Shown here: one piece after another, positions 14,973 through 24,950 of the stretch
How positions within the stretch are numbered: position 1 is the stretch's first letter
Layout: the number at the start of each line of letters is the position of its first letter
Assembly (NCBI RefSeq): GCF_000308515.1
Contig: NZ_BAFV01000020.1
Span: forward strand, 62,001 to 126,000
Length of the DNA: 64,000 nucleotides
Source: Nocardia carnea NBRC 14403
Lineage (GTDB): Bacteria > Actinomycetota > Actinomycetes > Mycobacteriales > Mycobacteriaceae
Reading direction: 5' to 3'
The notes under the pieces: model-generated
What the model was told of the DNA's origin: nothing
What the model saw: only the letters and a program-made list of their open reading frames with translations
Databases searched by the model: none
Position numbers and translations under genes: made by a program

Positions 14973-17435
14973 TCACGCGGGCCAGCGCCAGTTCGCTACC
15001 TCGGGGATGTCCTCGCCGTGTTGCCGGGTCCAGGTCCGGGCGCGCAGCCGGGCGTCCACCATGTCCTGCCGCAACCCCGCCGCCTGCTGCCGTAGCGCCG
15101 GTACCCGGTCGATCACATCCATCACCAGGTGGTAGCGGTCGAGATCGTTGAGCATGACCATATCGAACGGTGTGGTGGTGGTGCCCTCTTCCTTGTAACC
15201 CCGTACGTGCAGGCCGGAATGGTTGGTGCGGCGGTAGGTGAGCCGGTGGATCAGCCACGGGTAACCGTGGAAGGCGAAGATCACCGGGGAGTCCCGGGTG
15301 AACAGGGTGTCGAATTCGCTGTCGGGTAGGCCGTGCGGGTGCTCCTCGGTCGGCAGCAGGCGCATCAGATCGACCACGTTCACCACCCGCACTCGTAGCC
15401 AAGGCAGTTTTTCGCGCAGAATCGAGGCCGCGGCAAGGGTTTCCAAGGTGGGGACATCGCCGGCGCAGGCAAGCACCACATCCGGGGTGGTGGCCGGTTC
15501 GTCGCGGTTACCGGCCCATTCCCAGATCCCGATACCGCGGGCGCAGTGCAGCGCGGCGTCGGTGGCCGACAGCCAATCCGGCTGCGGCTGTTTGCCTGCC
15601 ACCACGACGTTCACGTAGTGCCGCGAGCGCAGGCAGTGGTCGTACACCGAGAGCAGCGTATTGGCGTCCGGCGGCAGATACACCCGCACGATCTCGGGTT
15701 TCTTGTTCAGCACCACGTCGAGGAAGCCGGGATCCTGATGAGTGAAACCGTTGTGGTCCTGCCGCCAGACATGCGAGGACAGCAGATAGTTCAGGCTCGC
15801 CAGCGGCCGCCGCCACGGTACTTCGGCGCTGGCGTCGAGCCATTTGGCGTGCTGGTTGAACATCGCGTCGACGATATGGACGAAGGCCTCGTAGCAGGTG
15901 AAGACACCGTGCCGGCCGGTCAGCAGATATCCCTCCAGCAGGCCCTGGCACATATGTTCCGACAGCACTTCGATGACCCGGCCCGCGCGGTCGAGTTTCA
16001 CGTCGTCGGGGCCGATCTCGGCCTGCCAGTTACGGCCGGTGACCGTGAGAATGTCCTGTAACCGGTTGCTGGCCAGTTCGTCGGGAGCGAAGGTGAGGAA
16101 GTTGTCCGGGTTGAGTTCGGTGACGGTGCGGAGCCAGCCGCCCAGCACGCGGGTCGCCTCATGGTCGGTACGTCCGGGTTCGGAGACATCCACCGCGTAT
16201 TCGCGCCAGTCGGGTAGCCGCAGATCACGGACCAATTCGCCGCCGTTGGCCACGGGGCTCGCACTCATCCGTTTCGCCCCCACCGGCACCAGCCGTCGCA
16301 ATTCCGAGACCGGGGTGCCGGCCTCGTCGAACAGCTCCTCCGGCCGGTAGGACCGCAACCACTGTTCGAGCACCGCCCGGTGCCCGGCGTTCTGGCGGGC
16401 AGCGGGTAACGGCACCTGATGCGCGCGGAAGGTGCCCTCCACCGGTTCCCCGTCGACCTGCGGCGGCCCGGTCCAGCCCTTGGGGGTTCGCAGCACGATC
16501 ATCGGCCAGTGCGGCCGGGTGGTATCGGTTCCGTCGCGGGCGGCGCGCTGGATCTGCGCGATCCGTTCCAGGCAGGCGTCCATGGCGGCGGCCAGATCCT
16601 GATGGACCTGCGCGGGGTCGCGGCCGGCGACGATCAGGGGGTCGTAACCGTTGCCCCGCAGCAGTGAACAGAGTTCGTCCTCGGGGATCCGGGCCAGCAG
16701 GGTCGGGTTGGCGATCTTGTATTCGTTCAGCGCGAGAATCGGCAGTACCGCGCCGTCCCGGGCCGGGTTCAGGAACTTGTTCGCATGCCAGCTGCCCGCC
16801 AGCGGCCCGGTTTCGGCCTCACCGTCACCTACCACGCAGAACACCGTCAGATGCGGGTTGTCCAGGGCGGCGCCGAAAGCGTGCAGCAGCGAATAGCCCA
16901 GCTCCCCGCCCTCGTGGAACGAACCGGGTGTCTCCGGCGCGCAATGGCTCGGCACCCCGCCGGGAAACGAGAACTGCGCGAACAACGCCCGCATCCCTTC
17001 CGCATCGCGCGGTACATGGCTGTAGAGCTCCGAATAGGTTCCTTCCAGCCACGCGCACGCATTCGGGCCGGGCCCGCCGTGCCCGGGCCCGGCCACGAAC
17101 ACCGCGTCCAGGTTGCGCGCCAGAATCGCCCGGTTCGCGTGCACCCACACCAGATTCAGGCCGGGAACGGTACCGAAATGACCGAGCAGCCGCGGTTTGA
17201 CATGCTCGGGTGCCAGCGGTTCGCGCACCAGCGGATTCGCCATCAGATAGATCTGCCCGACCGAGAGATAGTTGGCGGCCCGCCACCACGCGTCCAGGGT
17301 CTCCAGCTCGTCGGCGTCGAGCGGCCCCCGCGCCGTCGCGGACAGCACATAAGGACGGGGCGCGATCGATTCACCCCCGTCACCGCCCACATTGTCGGCA
17401 GCGGTATCCCCACCTGCACTTGCCAACTGCGTCAT
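14973..17435 (-). CDS. xfp: Xylulose-5-phosphate/fructose-6-phosphate phosphoketolase
   Basis: 820 aa from the ATG at 17435, with CAGGAGG 8 nt upstream. This thiamine-diphosphate enzyme splits xylulose 5-phosphate or fructose 6-phosphate to acetyl phosphate. Family hallmarks are G-P-G-H-G-G-P, the [12 protein letters not shown] segment, [10 protein letters not shown] (ThDP/Mg site), [18 protein letters not shown], and C-terminal A-F-H-G-Y-P. Length matches the usual 790-820 aa. It is first in a minus-strand run with hen1 and pnkp; no functional link is known. A GC-rich imperfect hairpin in the 84-bp gap after it may attenuate read-through. Confidence 0.95.
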   Translation of the reverse strand: MTQLASAGGDTAADNVGGDGGESIAPRPYVLSATARGPLDADELETLDAWWRAANYLSVGQIYLMANPLVREPLAPEHVKPRLLGHFGTVPGLNLVWVHANRAILARNLDAVFVAGPGHGGPGPNACAWLEGTYSELYSHVPRDAEGMRALFAQFSFPGGVPSHCAPETPGSFHEGGELGYSLLHAFGAALDNPHLTVFCVVGDGEAETGPLAGSWHANKFLNPARDGAVLPILALNEYKIANPTLLARIPEDELCSLLRGNGYDPLIVAGRDPAQVHQDLAAAMDACLERIAQIQRAARDGTDTTRPHWPMIVLRTPKGWTGPPQVDGEPVEGTFRAHQVPLPAARQNAGHRAVLEQWLRSYRPEELFDEAGTPVSELRRLVPVGAKRMSASPVANGGELVRDLRLPDWREYAVDVSEPGRTDHEATRVLGGWLRTVTELNPDNFLTFAPDELASNRLQDILTVTGRNWQAEIGPDDVKLDRAGRVIEVLSEHMCQGLLEGYLLTGRHGVFTCYEAFVHIVDAMFNQHAKWLDASAEVPWRRPLASLNYLLSSHVWRQDHNGFTHQDPGFLDVVLNKKPEIVRVYLPPDANTLLSVYDHCLRSRHYVNVVVAGKQPQPDWLSATDAALHCARGIGIWEWAGNRDEPATTPDVVLACAGDVPTLETLAAASILREKLPWLRVRVVNVVDLMRLLPTEEHPHGLPDSEFDTLFTRDSPVIFAFHGYPWLIHRLTYRRTNHSGLHVRGYKEEGTTTTPFDMVMLNDLDRYHLVMDVIDRVPALRQQAAGLRQDMVDARLRARTWTRQHGEDIPEVANWRWPA

Positions 17436-17720
17436 ACGCCGAACCTCCTGGAGGTCGTGGTCGCGCCGGGCACTCCGCACGCCGGTACGGACGCCCCAAC
17501 GATAGCTGGAGGTGTGCCGCCCTCGGGCCGGTTCTCGCGTGTGGGTGCACGCTGCGCTGATTTCTCTGCGTTTCGCCCGCGGCATACCCGCGAAGCGGGC
17601 CGGTAACCGGGGTGCTCGTCGAAATACCGCCGTGGCGTCGTAGCGCTTCGGCGTCGATGTTCTCGGCGCCGGTGCGCGGGGTTCGGCCGAGGGGGCTCCG
17701 ACCCGTACGACGGCGCACCA

Positions 17721-17726
17721 TAAGCT
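17721..17726 (+). promoter_or_regulatory. -10 element for a leaderless FKBP transcript
   Basis: TAAGCT, then 6 nt, then the ATG at 17733; no ribosome site is present. Same geometry as at the DUF1707, valS and ndk starts. Confidence 0.5.
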
Positions 17727-17732
17727 CGGCGG

Positions 17733-18314
17733 ATGCAGATATTCGGCAGGATCATCGCCGTCGCCGCCGTGGGGGCGGCCGCGTTCGGGCTCACCGGATG
17801 CGGTTCGGACGACGCTTCCGAGACCACCGCGACCTCCACGACCGCGGCGTCCGCGCCGCGCAGCGCGGCCGCGCAAGGGGCGCCCACCGCATCGAAGGGC
17901 CGCGAATGCACGGCCGACGATATCGGCGTCACCGGTGGTTTCGGTGAGGTACCCGAGATCACCATCCCGGACGATTGCGATCCGCCGAAACAGCTCGTCG
18001 TGAAGGATCTGGTTCCCGGCACGGGGCCCGGTGCGGCCGCCGGCGATCAGCTGACCATGAATTACGCCCTGGTCACCTGGTCGGATAAGCAGAAGCTGGA
18101 TTCCTCCTTCGATCGCGGTGAACCCTTCGAGCTGGACCTCGGCTCCGGCATGGTCATCCCCGGCTGGGAACAGGGCCTCGAGGGAGTCCAGCAGGGTGCC
18201 CGCCGGCTGCTGATCATCCCGCCGGATCTGGGTTACGGCGCCGGCGGCAACGGGGTCGCACCGAACGAGACACTGGTCTTCGTCACCGATGCCGTGGCGG
18301 TACCTCAGGACTGA
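17733..18314 (+). CDS. FKBP-type peptidyl-prolyl isomerase, lipoprotein
   Basis: 193 aa. A short signal peptide ends in the lipobox L-T-G-C (Cys about 23), so the protein should be lipid-anchored outside the membrane. A Ser/Thr/Ala linker leads to a C-terminal FKBP domain: [24 protein letters not shown], the [11 protein letters not shown] motif and a final F-V-T-D strand. It should catalyse proline isomerisation in exported proteins. It lies upstream of trigger factor, another isomerase chaperone, but a hairpin at 18353-18382 separates the two. A second, cytosolic-type role is unlikely given the lipobox. Confidence 0.9.
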   Translation: MQIFGRIIAVAAVGAAAFGLTGCGSDDASETTATSTTAASAPRSAAAQGAPTASKGRECTADDIGVTGGFGEVPEITIPDDCDPPKQLVVKDLVPGTGPGAAAGDQLTMNYALVTWSDKQKLDSSFDRGEPFELDLGSGMVIPGWEQGLEGVQQGARRLLIIPPDLGYGAGGNGVAPNETLVFVTDAVAVPQD

Positions 18315-18352
18315 GCCGTGCTGGTGGGCGCCGTGTGACCCACCTCGCCCGC

Positions 18353-18382
18353 CGCCGGGAGGCCGCCAACCGCCTCCCGGCG
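18353..18382 (+). terminator. Hairpin terminator after the FKBP gene
   Basis: An 11-bp perfect stem (18353-18363 with 18372-18382) with an 8-nt loop lies 39 nt after the FKBP stop and 198 nt before tig. No T-tract. Confidence 0.65.
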
Positions 18383-18580
18383 TGCAGCCCGCCCGACCCG
18401 GTCAACTACCCTGGTCGGGATGCGTATCCCGGGCGCGTGAAACCGCAGGTGCTCGCCGTTCCGGACGGTACGCCGGCGGCGCGTACCCGCGTGCTGTCGC
18501 CAGACCGCGCGCCATCACCGCGTACCGGTACGGAACACGTGCCGGGCCGAGGTCAAGACGAACCGACGAGAACAAGGAGC

Positions 18581-19978
18581 ATGTCCGTGAAGAGCACCGT
18601 CGAGCAGCTGAGCCCGACCCGGGTCCGGATCAATGTCGAGGTGCCCTTCGAGGAGCTGAAGCCGGACTTCGATCGCGCCTACAAGGCCCTGGCCAAGCAG
18701 GTGCGCATTCCCGGCTTCCGTCCGGGCAAGGCACCGGCCAAGCTGCTCGAGGCGCGCCTGGGTCGCGGTGCAGTGCTGGAGCAGGTCGTCAACGATGCGC
18801 TGCCCGGCCGCTACAGCGAGGCCGTGACCACCTCCGAGGTGAAGGTCATCGGGCAGCCCGAGATCGAGATCACCAAGATCGAAGACGGCGAGGAGCTGGC
18901 GTTCACCGCCGAGGTCGATATCCGTCCGGAGATCGCCCTGCCCGAGGATTACAGCAGCATCGCCGTCACCGTCGATGCCATCGAGATCACCGATGAGGAT
19001 ATCGACGAGCAGCTGCAGTCGCTGCGCGAGCGGTTCGGGACCCTCGTGGGTGTCGAACGCGCGGTACAGGACGGCGATTTCGTCTCCATCGATCTGTCGG
19101 CCACCGTGGACGGCGAGGAGGTCCCGGAGGCGGCGACCACCGGGCTGTCGCACGAGGTCGGTTCCGGTCAGCTGATCGAGGGTCTGGACGACACCCTGCT
19201 CGGTATGTCGGAAGGTGAGTCCAAGGAGTTCACCTCCACCCTGGTCGCCGGTGACCACGCGGGCAAGGAAGCCGCCATCACCGTGACCCTCGGTTCGGTC
19301 AAGGAACGCGAACTGCCCGAGGCCGATGACGAATTCGCCCAGCTGGCCAGCGAATTCGACACCATCGACGAGCTGAAGGCCGATCTGCGCACCCGCGTCG
19401 AGCGGAACAAGAAGGTGCAGCAGGCCGGAGATATCCGCGACCAGGTCCTGGAGAAGCTGCTCGACACCGTCGAGGTGCCGCTGCCGGAGGCCGTGGTCAA
19501 GGCCGAGATCGACGCCGTCGAGCACGACGCGGTGCACGGTTTCGACCACGACGAGGAGAAGTTCGCGGCGGCACTGGAAGCCCAGGGCTCCAGCCGCGAG
19601 GAATTCGACGCCGATACCAAGGAAGCCGCCGAGAAGTCGGTGAAGACCCAGCTGCTGCTGGATGCCGTCGCCGAGGCCGAGGGCACCCAGGTCGGGCAGG
19701 AGGAGCTCACCGAGCGCATCCTGTTCCAGGCCCAGCGCTACGGGATGGCGCCGGAGCAGTTCATCCAGCAGGTACAGCAGGCCGGCCAGCTGGGCGCGGT
19801 CTTCGCCGATGTCCGCCGCGGCAAGGCGCTGGCGGAGGTCGTCGGCAAGGTGACCGTCACCGATTCGGACGGCAACACCGTCGATACCGAGGAAATGTTC
19901 GGCAGCCCGAAGCCCGCCGACGACGAGGCCGCCGAGGAAGCCGGCGCGGAGACCGTGGAGACCGCGGACAAGGAGTAG
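18581..19978 (+). CDS. tig: Trigger factor (ribosome-bound chaperone/isomerase)
   Basis: 465 aa from the ATG at 18581, with AAGGAG 1-2 nt short of ideal spacing (18574-18579); the in-frame sequence upstream has no family character. N-terminal ribosome-binding domain with the G-F-R-P-G-K-A-P signature (about residues 42-49), a central FKBP-like isomerase domain (about 150-240) and the helical C-terminal chaperone arms, with an acidic tail. It captures nascent chains at the exit tunnel. The tig-clpP1-clpP2-clpX order is conserved in mycobacteria and links folding to degradation. Confidence 0.97.
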   Translation: MSVKSTVEQLSPTRVRINVEVPFEELKPDFDRAYKALAKQVRIPGFRPGKAPAKLLEARLGRGAVLEQVVNDALPGRYSEAVTTSEVKVIGQPEIEITKIEDGEELAFTAEVDIRPEIALPEDYSSIAVTVDAIEITDEDIDEQLQSLRERFGTLVGVERAVQDGDFVSIDLSATVDGEEVPEAATTGLSHEVGSGQLIEGLDDTLLGMSEGESKEFTSTLVAGDHAGKEAAITVTLGSVKERELPEADDEFAQLASEFDTIDELKADLRTRVERNKKVQQAGDIRDQVLEKLLDTVEVPLPEAVVKAEIDAVEHDAVHGFDHDEEKFAAALEAQGSSREEFDADTKEAAEKSVKTQLLLDAVAEAEGTQVGQEELTERILFQAQRYGMAPEQFIQQVQQAGQLGAVFADVRRGKALAEVVGKVTVTDSDGNTVDTEEMFGSPKPADDEAAEEAGAETVETADKE

Positions 19979-19998
19979 TACCGACCAGCAGTACGGAT

Positions 19999-20098
19999 CG
20001 GAAGCCCTGGGACCAGAGGCGGTGTCGGCAATCCAGAGACAGCACAGAACCATTCCCCTGTCCCCGGTATGCCCCCGCCCGCAGACCCAGGGCTTCCG
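19999..20098. other. Long inverted repeat between tig and clpP1
   Basis: A perfect 13-bp inverted repeat (CGGAAGCCCTGGG at 19999-20011 and its complement at 20086-20098) encloses 74 nt, which contain a further GACAG/CTGTC pair. It starts 21 nt after the tig stop. It could be a branched terminator, an mRNA-stabilising structure or a small RNA. There is no T-tract and no coding potential. Confidence 0.5.
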
Positions 20099-20111
20099 TC
20101 GTCCGCAAGAT

Positions 20112-20129
20112 ATTGCGCTATGAGCGAAG
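20112..20129. promoter_or_regulatory. ClgR-like operator upstream of clpP1
   Basis: The sequence ATTGCGCTATGAGCGAAG matches the published actinobacterial ClgR pattern (WNNWCGCYNANRGCGWWS) at 16 of 18 positions, including both CGC/GCG cores. It is 83 bp before the clpP1 start. ClgR activates clp genes in corynebacteria, streptomycetes and mycobacteria. The match is by eye; no regulator gene is in the window. Confidence 0.55.
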
Positions 20130-20212
20130 TGGGTGGGGATCGGGAGTTCGGTCACGCCCCGTTTCGTTAATGTTTGTGACAGCAACGAGCCGGCGAGAGA
20201 AGGCAGGTATCC

Positions 20213-20824
20213 GTGACAATCAACCAAGCCGAGGTCATGACAGCTCCGACCGCTGGGCTCAATCTCAGCGATTCCGTGTACGAGCGCCTGCTGCGTGAGC
20301 GCATCATCTTCCTCGGCACCCAGGTCGACGACGACATCGCGAACAAGATCTGTGCACAGATCCTGCTGCTGTCGGCGGAGGACCCCGCCCGGGATATTTC
20401 GCTCTACATCAACTCGCCGGGTGGTTCGGTGAACGCCGGCATGGCCATCTACGACACCATGCAGTTCGCGGAATGCGATATCGCGACCTACGGGATGGGC
20501 CTGGCCGCCTCCATGGGGCAGTTCCTGCTCACCGCCGGCGCGAAGGGTAAGCGTTTCGCGCTGCCGCACACCCGGATCATGATGCATCAGCCGTCGGCCG
20601 GTATCGGTGGTTCGGCCGCGGATATCGCGATCATGGCCGAGCAGTTCGCCTACACCAAGCGTGAGCTGAACGAGTTGCAGGCGATGCACACCGGGAATCC
20701 GGTCGAGCAGATCAACGCCGATGCCGACCGCGACCGCTGGTTCACCCCCCAGCAGGCGCTGGAGTACGGCTTCATCGACCAGGTGATCACCAGTGCGCGC
20801 CAGGCGGGCGGCACGGGCAACTAG
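20213..20824 (+). CDS. clpP1: ATP-dependent Clp protease proteolytic subunit 1
   Basis: 203 aa from the GTG at 20213. The catalytic triad is visible: S100 in G-L-A-A-S-M-G-Q, H125 in M-M-H-Q-P-S-A-G and an Asp in the D-A-D-R-D-R-W-F stretch. Y-I-N-S-P-G-G-S forms the oxyanion strand. In mycobacteria ClpP1 and ClpP2 form a mixed 14-mer that works with ClpX or ClpC1 and is essential; the gene pair here suggests the same. An in-frame ATG at 20237 is an alternative start. A 234-bp upstream gap with a ClgR-like box suggests its own promoter. Confidence 0.96.
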   Translation: MTINQAEVMTAPTAGLNLSDSVYERLLRERIIFLGTQVDDDIANKICAQILLLSAEDPARDISLYINSPGGSVNAGMAIYDTMQFAECDIATYGMGLAASMGQFLLTAGAKGKRFALPHTRIMMHQPSAGIGGSAADIAIMAEQFAYTKRELNELQAMHTGNPVEQINADADRDRWFTPQQALEYGFIDQVITSARQAGGTGN

Positions 20825-20907
20825 AACGTCGTTCGCGCCGGCCGCTGCGCGGCGGTGGCCGCGATCGGTGTTCAGCGGACAGCTCACTCATAGACTTGGA
20901 GACGAAT

Positions 20908-21576
20908 ATGGCCAATCCGAACGTTGCACGCGCCGGTCTGGGCGGCCTCGCCCCGGCGGGCCCGCAGTCGCGCTACATTCTGCCGTCGTTCATCGAGCAT
21001 TCGAGTTTCGGCGTCAAGGAATCCAACCCGTACAACAAGCTGTTCGAGGAGCGCATCATCTTCCTCGGCGTGCAGGTCGACGACGCCTCGGCGAACGACA
21101 TCATGGCGCAGCTGCTGGTGCTGGAATCGCTGGATCCCGATCGCGATATCACCATGTACATCAACTCCCCGGGTGGTTCGTTCACCTCGTTGATGGCGAT
21201 CTACGACACCATGCAGTACGTGCGCGCCGATGTTGCGACCGTCTGCCTGGGGCAGGCGGCGTCGGCGGCGGCGGTGCTGCTGGCCGCGGGTACCCCCGGG
21301 AAGCGGGCCTGCCTGCCGAACGCGCGGGTGCTGATCCACCAGCCGTCGGTCGAGGGCGGTATCCAGGGGCAGGTGTCGGATCTGGAGATCCAGGCCGCCG
21401 AGATCGAGCGGATGCGCCGACTGATGGAGACCACGCTGGCGCGCCACACCGGCAAGGACGCGGACACCATCCGCAAGGACACCGATCGCGACAAGATCCT
21501 GACGGCCGAAGAGGCCAAGGAATACGGGATCATCGATACGGTGTTCGACTACCGGAAGCTGAGCGCTCAGAAGTGA
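20908..21576 (+). CDS. clpP2: ATP-dependent Clp protease proteolytic subunit 2
   Basis: 222 aa from the ATG at 20908, chosen because a GGAGA site precedes it and an upstream TTG adds only four residues. Triad: S119 in G-Q-A-A-S-A-A-A, H144 in L-I-H-Q-P-S, and an Asp in D-T-D-R-D-K. The N-terminal R-Y-I-L-P-S-F-I-E-H-S-S-F and C-terminal Y-R-K-L-S-A-Q-K closely follow mycobacterial ClpP2, the partner ring that docks ClpX/ClpC1. It lies 83 bp after clpP1 and should be co-transcribed with it. The N-terminus carries an extra Gly/Ala-rich stretch of about 18 residues. Confidence 0.96.
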   Translation: MANPNVARAGLGGLAPAGPQSRYILPSFIEHSSFGVKESNPYNKLFEERIIFLGVQVDDASANDIMAQLLVLESLDPDRDITMYINSPGGSFTSLMAIYDTMQYVRADVATVCLGQAASAAAVLLAAGTPGKRACLPNARVLIHQPSVEGGIQGQVSDLEIQAAEIERMRRLMETTLARHTGKDADTIRKDTDRDKILTAEEAKEYGIIDTVFDYRKLSAQK

Positions 21577-21687
21577 GCGTGGCCGGGTCCGGCGCACCGT
21601 GATTGTCCGCGGTACGCCGGGCCGGCCGGGCCGCGGGACCCGGCCGCGCCGCTGCGGCGGCGAACGTGCGACACGCCCCGTGCGGCC

Positions 21688-21707
21688 CGCGCGGTGGAAA
21701 CCGCGCG
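21688..21707. other. Hairpin in the clpP2-clpX gap
   Basis: The gap of 361 bp between clpP2 and clpX has no gene I can support. It holds a perfect 8-bp hairpin (CGCGCGGT, loop GGAA, complement), about 110 nt after the clpP2 stop, which could end clpP1P2 transcription. A TTGACA about 115 nt before clpX is a possible -35 element, without a convincing -10. Confidence 0.4.
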
Positions 21708-21937
21708 ACGACGCCGTATCCGCGTGAAACCCCGCACAACCGCGATGAGAAACCTGCCCGAGTTGTCGACCCCGATCGCACACACCGGGTACGGTCAAAC
21801 CCAGGGACCTTTGTTCCCGGTTGACAGCACCGCCCCTCGATCCGGGTGACAGCGCCGGATTTCGCTCCACTGCGGGCGCGGCCGGCTGACAGCTGGACGG
21901 ATGGTTGCACGCGAACAAGGAAGTAGGGACCCACACG

Positions 21938-23218
21938 ATGGCGCGCATCGGCGACGGCGGCGATCTGCTCAAATGCTCGTTCTGCGGGAAGAGCCAGAAG
22001 CAGGTCAAGAAGCTCATTGCGGGACCAGGGGTGTACATCTGCGACGAGTGCATCGATCTGTGCAACGAGATCATCGAGGAAGAGCTGGCCGAATCGAGCG
22101 AGGTCAAGCTCGACGAGCTGCCGAAACCGGCGGAGATCCGGGATTTCCTGGAGAACTACGTGATCGGCCAGGACACGGCCAAACGGACGCTCGCGGTCGC
22201 GGTGTACAACCATTACAAACGTATTCAGGCCGGGGACAAGGGCCGCGACGCGCGCGGGGAAAGCGTGGAATTGGCGAAGTCCAATATTCTGATGCTCGGT
22301 CCTACCGGTTGCGGTAAGACCTATCTGGCGCAGACGCTGGCGAAAATGCTGAATGTGCCGTTCGCGATCGCCGATGCCACCGCGCTCACCGAGGCCGGTT
22401 ATGTCGGTGAGGATGTCGAGAATATTCTCCTCAAACTCATTCAGGCCGCCGATTACGACGTGAAACGCGCGGAGACGGGCATCATCTATATCGACGAGGT
22501 CGACAAGATTGCGCGTAAGAGCGAGAATCCGTCGATCACGCGGGATGTTTCCGGTGAGGGTGTGCAGCAGGCCCTGCTGAAGATTCTGGAGGGTACGCAG
22601 GCGAGCGTGCCACCGCAGGGTGGCCGTAAGCATCCGCATCAGGAATTCATCCAGATCGACACCACCAATGTGCTGTTCATCGTGGCGGGCGCGTTCGCCG
22701 GTCTGGAGAAGATCATCTCCGATCGCACGGGCCATCGCGGTATCGGTTTCGGTGCGGAGGTGCGGTCGAAGGCCGAAGTCGATACCACCGATCAATTCTC
22801 CGAGGTGATGCCGGAGGATCTGATCAAATTCGGTCTTATCCCCGAATTCATCGGCCGGTTGCCGGTGGTCGCGTCGGTGACGAATCTGGACAAGGATTCG
22901 CTGGTCAAGATCCTGTCCGAGCCGAAGAACGCGCTGGTGAAGCAGTACATCCGGTTGTTCGAGATGGACGGTGTGGATCTCGAATTCACCCGCGACGCGC
23001 TCGAGGCCGTGGCGGATCAGGCCATTCTGCGGGGCACCGGGGCACGCGGTCTGCGCGCCATCATGGAAGAGGTGCTGCAGCAGGTGATGTTCGATATCCC
23101 GAGCCGCGACGATGTGGCGAAGGTTGTCGTGGACGCGGATACCGTCAACGACAATGTGCTGCCCACGATCGTTCCGCGCAAGCGCGAGCGTCCGGAGCGC
23201 CGCGACAAGTCGGCCTGA
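21938..23218 (+). CDS. clpX: ClpX, AAA+ unfoldase of the ClpXP protease
   Basis: 426 aa, the same length as the M. tuberculosis protein. The N-terminal zinc-binding domain has C13-x2-C16 and C35-x2-C38. The AAA+ module has Walker A G-P-T-G-C-G-K-T, Walker [10 protein letters not shown], the G-Y-V-G-E-D-V pore loop, an R-K-S-E-N sensor region and the I-G-F-G loop that docks into ClpP. It recognises tagged or exposed substrates, unfolds them with ATP and feeds ClpP1P2. The start at 21938 gives the canonical [13 protein letters not shown]. It probably has its own promoter. Confidence 0.97.
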   Translation: MARIGDGGDLLKCSFCGKSQKQVKKLIAGPGVYICDECIDLCNEIIEEELAESSEVKLDELPKPAEIRDFLENYVIGQDTAKRTLAVAVYNHYKRIQAGDKGRDARGESVELAKSNILMLGPTGCGKTYLAQTLAKMLNVPFAIADATALTEAGYVGEDVENILLKLIQAADYDVKRAETGIIYIDEVDKIARKSENPSITRDVSGEGVQQALLKILEGTQASVPPQGGRKHPHQEFIQIDTTNVLFIVAGAFAGLEKIISDRTGHRGIGFGAEVRSKAEVDTTDQFSEVMPEDLIKFGLIPEFIGRLPVVASVTNLDKDSLVKILSEPKNALVKQYIRLFEMDGVDLEFTRDALEAVADQAILRGTGARGLRAIMEEVLQQVMFDIPSRDDVAKVVVDADTVNDNVLPTIVPRKRERPERRDKSA

Positions 23219-23318
23219 CGCCCGAACGCAACCGTTCCGAGGCCGGTTCCGGTCTTATCGGCGGCGTACCCGCTGTATGGTCGTCACCACTCGACATTCG
23301 TGCGATGTAGGAGCGGTT

Positions 23319-23777
23319 ATGGCGACACAGCTGCTTACCGGTTTTTTACGGCGCGAGCGATGTGATGACATCCCGGCGCCCGCACGGTTCGGCCGGGCGG
23401 GCGCCGTTTTCTGTGTGCTGGCGGCGGCACTGGCCGTAGCCGTACTGGGTGCCACGCCGGCCGCCGCCACCGTGACCCAGGTCAGCGTGACCCCGGATCT
23501 GAATGTCGGGATCCGCACGAACTACGGCACCGGTTGCAGCTACACGCTGCGGGCCCGGCTCAGTGAGGCGGTGACCCCGGTGACGTTCTACGACAACGGT
23601 ATTCCGATCGCGACGGTGCCGCCCGCGGGCGGCGGGCTGGCGCTGATCAACTGGGTGCCCGCCTACGAGGGCGATCACACCCTGCAGGCGGCCCAGCCGG
23701 GTGGCGGCCCCGCCCCGTCGGTACAGGTGTTCGTCGGCCGCGGCGCCCATATCGGTTATGCGTGCTGGGTGATCTGA
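23319..23777 (+). CDS. Secreted protein of unknown function, Ig-like fold likely
   Basis: 152 aa from the ATG at 23319, with AGGAG 5 nt upstream. A long signal region (basic R-R-E-R at 11-14, hydrophobic 30-45) ends at an A-A-A-T-V type cleavage site near residue 50. The mature domain of about 100 residues is beta-rich, with two cysteines (near 73 and 150), V-T-F-Y-D-N-G-I-P-I-A-T and a G-D-H-T-L-Q-A segment, which resemble bacterial Ig-like repeats. No enzyme motif is visible. It follows clpX by 100 bp and converges on the next gene with a 4-bp gap. Confidence 0.65.
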   Translation: MATQLLTGFLRRERCDDIPAPARFGRAGAVFCVLAAALAVAVLGATPAAATVTQVSVTPDLNVGIRTNYGTGCSYTLRARLSEAVTPVTFYDNGIPIATVPPAGGGLALINWVPAYEGDHTLQAAQPGGGPAPSVQVFVGRGAHIGYACWVI

Positions 23778-23781
23778 GCGG

Positions 23782-24351
23782 TCAGGCCCAGGGCACCCGG
23801 CACGAATCGGTGCTGAATCCCTGCGAGGTGATACCGAGTGCGTGGTTGTTGCGCGCCCGGGAGTTCTCCAGGCCGATCTGGTAGGTCAGTTCGATCACGC
23901 CCGCTGTGCCGAACCGGCGTTCCAGGTCGGCCACCTGCTCGTCGGTGACGGTCATCGGGGTCGCGGTCATCGCATCGGCGTAGGCGATGGCGGCCCGCTC
24001 GTCATCGGTGTAATGCGGCGAGGTCTCGTATTCGTCGATGTGCTGGAGCCGGTCGATATCCAGGCCGTCCAGGCGTTGCAGCATGGTGCCGAAATCCACA
24101 CACCAGGAGCAGCCGACGGTCCAGGCCGTCCGGTAGACGGCGATTTCGCGGATATTGGCGGGCAGTTTGGTGGAGGCCCGCTCCGCCACGAGTTCGTGTA
24201 TTCCACCGGCGAGCAGGATTCCGGTGTGGTGGCCGCTGACCGCGAACGGTTCCGGTACTTCGCCGACCTTGCGCCGGGCGAACCAGTACATGGCCTTGGT
24301 CAGCAGCCCGGCGTCCTTCGGGGCGAGCGCGGGGATACGGGTTGTGCTCAT
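23782..24351 (-). CDS. Carboxymuconolactone decarboxylase / AhpD-like protein
   Basis: 189 aa, mostly helical. The core E-I-A-V-Y-R-T-A-W-T-V-G-C-S-W-C-V-D-F-G contains the C-x2-C pair of AhpD-type peroxidase cofactors, and D-D-E-R-A-A-I-A-Y-A-D-A-M-T is the usual following helix. AhpD-like proteins reduce peroxidase partners through this disulfide; others in the family are decarboxylases. A GAGGAG site precedes the ATG. It lies 205 bp downstream of the ketosteroid isomerase gene on the same strand, so a shared catabolic role is possible but unproven. Confidence 0.8.
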   Translation of the reverse strand: MSTTRIPALAPKDAGLLTKAMYWFARRKVGEVPEPFAVSGHHTGILLAGGIHELVAERASTKLPANIREIAVYRTAWTVGCSWCVDFGTMLQRLDGLDIDRLQHIDEYETSPHYTDDERAAIAYADAMTATPMTVTDEQVADLERRFGTAGVIELTYQIGLENSRARNNHALGITSQGFSTDSCRVPWA

Positions 24352-24556
24352 CGGGTGTCTCCTCGGTCCGGGTGGATGCTTCTACTACCTGGACGAGATA
24401 GGGCCCCGCGGCGTGACGCCCGGGGTGCCCACGGTGCCGGCCCGGCGCGCGGAATCTCGAGGAGTTCCCGCGCATGATGGGGGCCGGGGCCGGACGTGGG
24501 CAGCCCCGAGGTCGGCGATACGACGGCTCAGCGCAGTCGAGCCGCCGGATCGCGGC

Positions 24557-24934
24557 TCATTCCGGTTCGACGGCCATATCGTCGGCGCTCCAGTACGCGC
24601 GCATCCGGGTGATCCGGCCCTCGGTGTCGAATTCCATGACATCGATCGGGCTCAGGGTCATCCGCTGACCGTCGAACTTGGTGATCAGTGTGAAGACGAA
24701 GGCGGCATGGTTACCGGCGATCCGCACGGTTTCCGGCGCGAGTGAGGATTCCCGTTCAAGGCTCGTGATGACGTTGTAGAACTCCCGGATGGCGTCGTGG
24801 CCCTGCTTCGGCTCGGTGCCGATGGGGTCTTCGATGACGGCGTCCGGTGCATAAAGCGCGACGATTTCTTCGGTCGGTCCCGAGCCGACCAGTTTCACGT
24901 ACTGCTCGACTACGTCGCGGATCTCCCGTGCCAT
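24557..24934 (-). CDS. ksi: Steroid delta-5-3-ketoisomerase (KSI)
   Basis: 125 aa, the length of the Comamonas and Pseudomonas enzymes. All three catalytic residues are present: Y12 in V-V-E-Q-Y-V, D36 in V-I-E-D-P-I-G and D98 in L-S-P-I-D-V-M. These correspond to Y14, D38 and D99 of the Comamonas enzyme. It moves the double bond of 3-oxo-delta-5 steroids into conjugation, an early step of sterol breakdown. The start chosen is the ATG at 24934, with GTAGGAG 5 nt upstream; two GTG codons directly before it are alternatives. A KstR-type operator lies 16 bp upstream. General SnoaL-like relatives exist, but the conserved triad argues for a true KSI. Confidence 0.85.
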   Translation of the reverse strand: MAREIRDVVEQYVKLVGSGPTEEIVALYAPDAVIEDPIGTEPKQGHDAIREFYNVITSLERESSLAPETVRIAGNHAAFVFTLITKFDGQRMTLSPIDVMEFDTEGRITRMRAYWSADDMAVEPE

Positions 24935-24950
24935 CACCACTCCTACGAAT

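Noticed and set aside
10399..17435. Phosphoketolase as part of the RNA-repair operon
   Set aside because: The genes run in the same direction but are 84 bp apart with a GC-rich hairpin between, and no functional link is known.
17436..17876. Extended N-terminus of phosphoketolase
   Set aside because: A CAGGAGG site precedes the ATG at 17435, and that start gives the usual length.
18335..18580. Long N-terminal extension of trigger factor
   Set aside because: The extension crosses the FKBP terminator and lacks family character; AAGGAG precedes the ATG at 18581.
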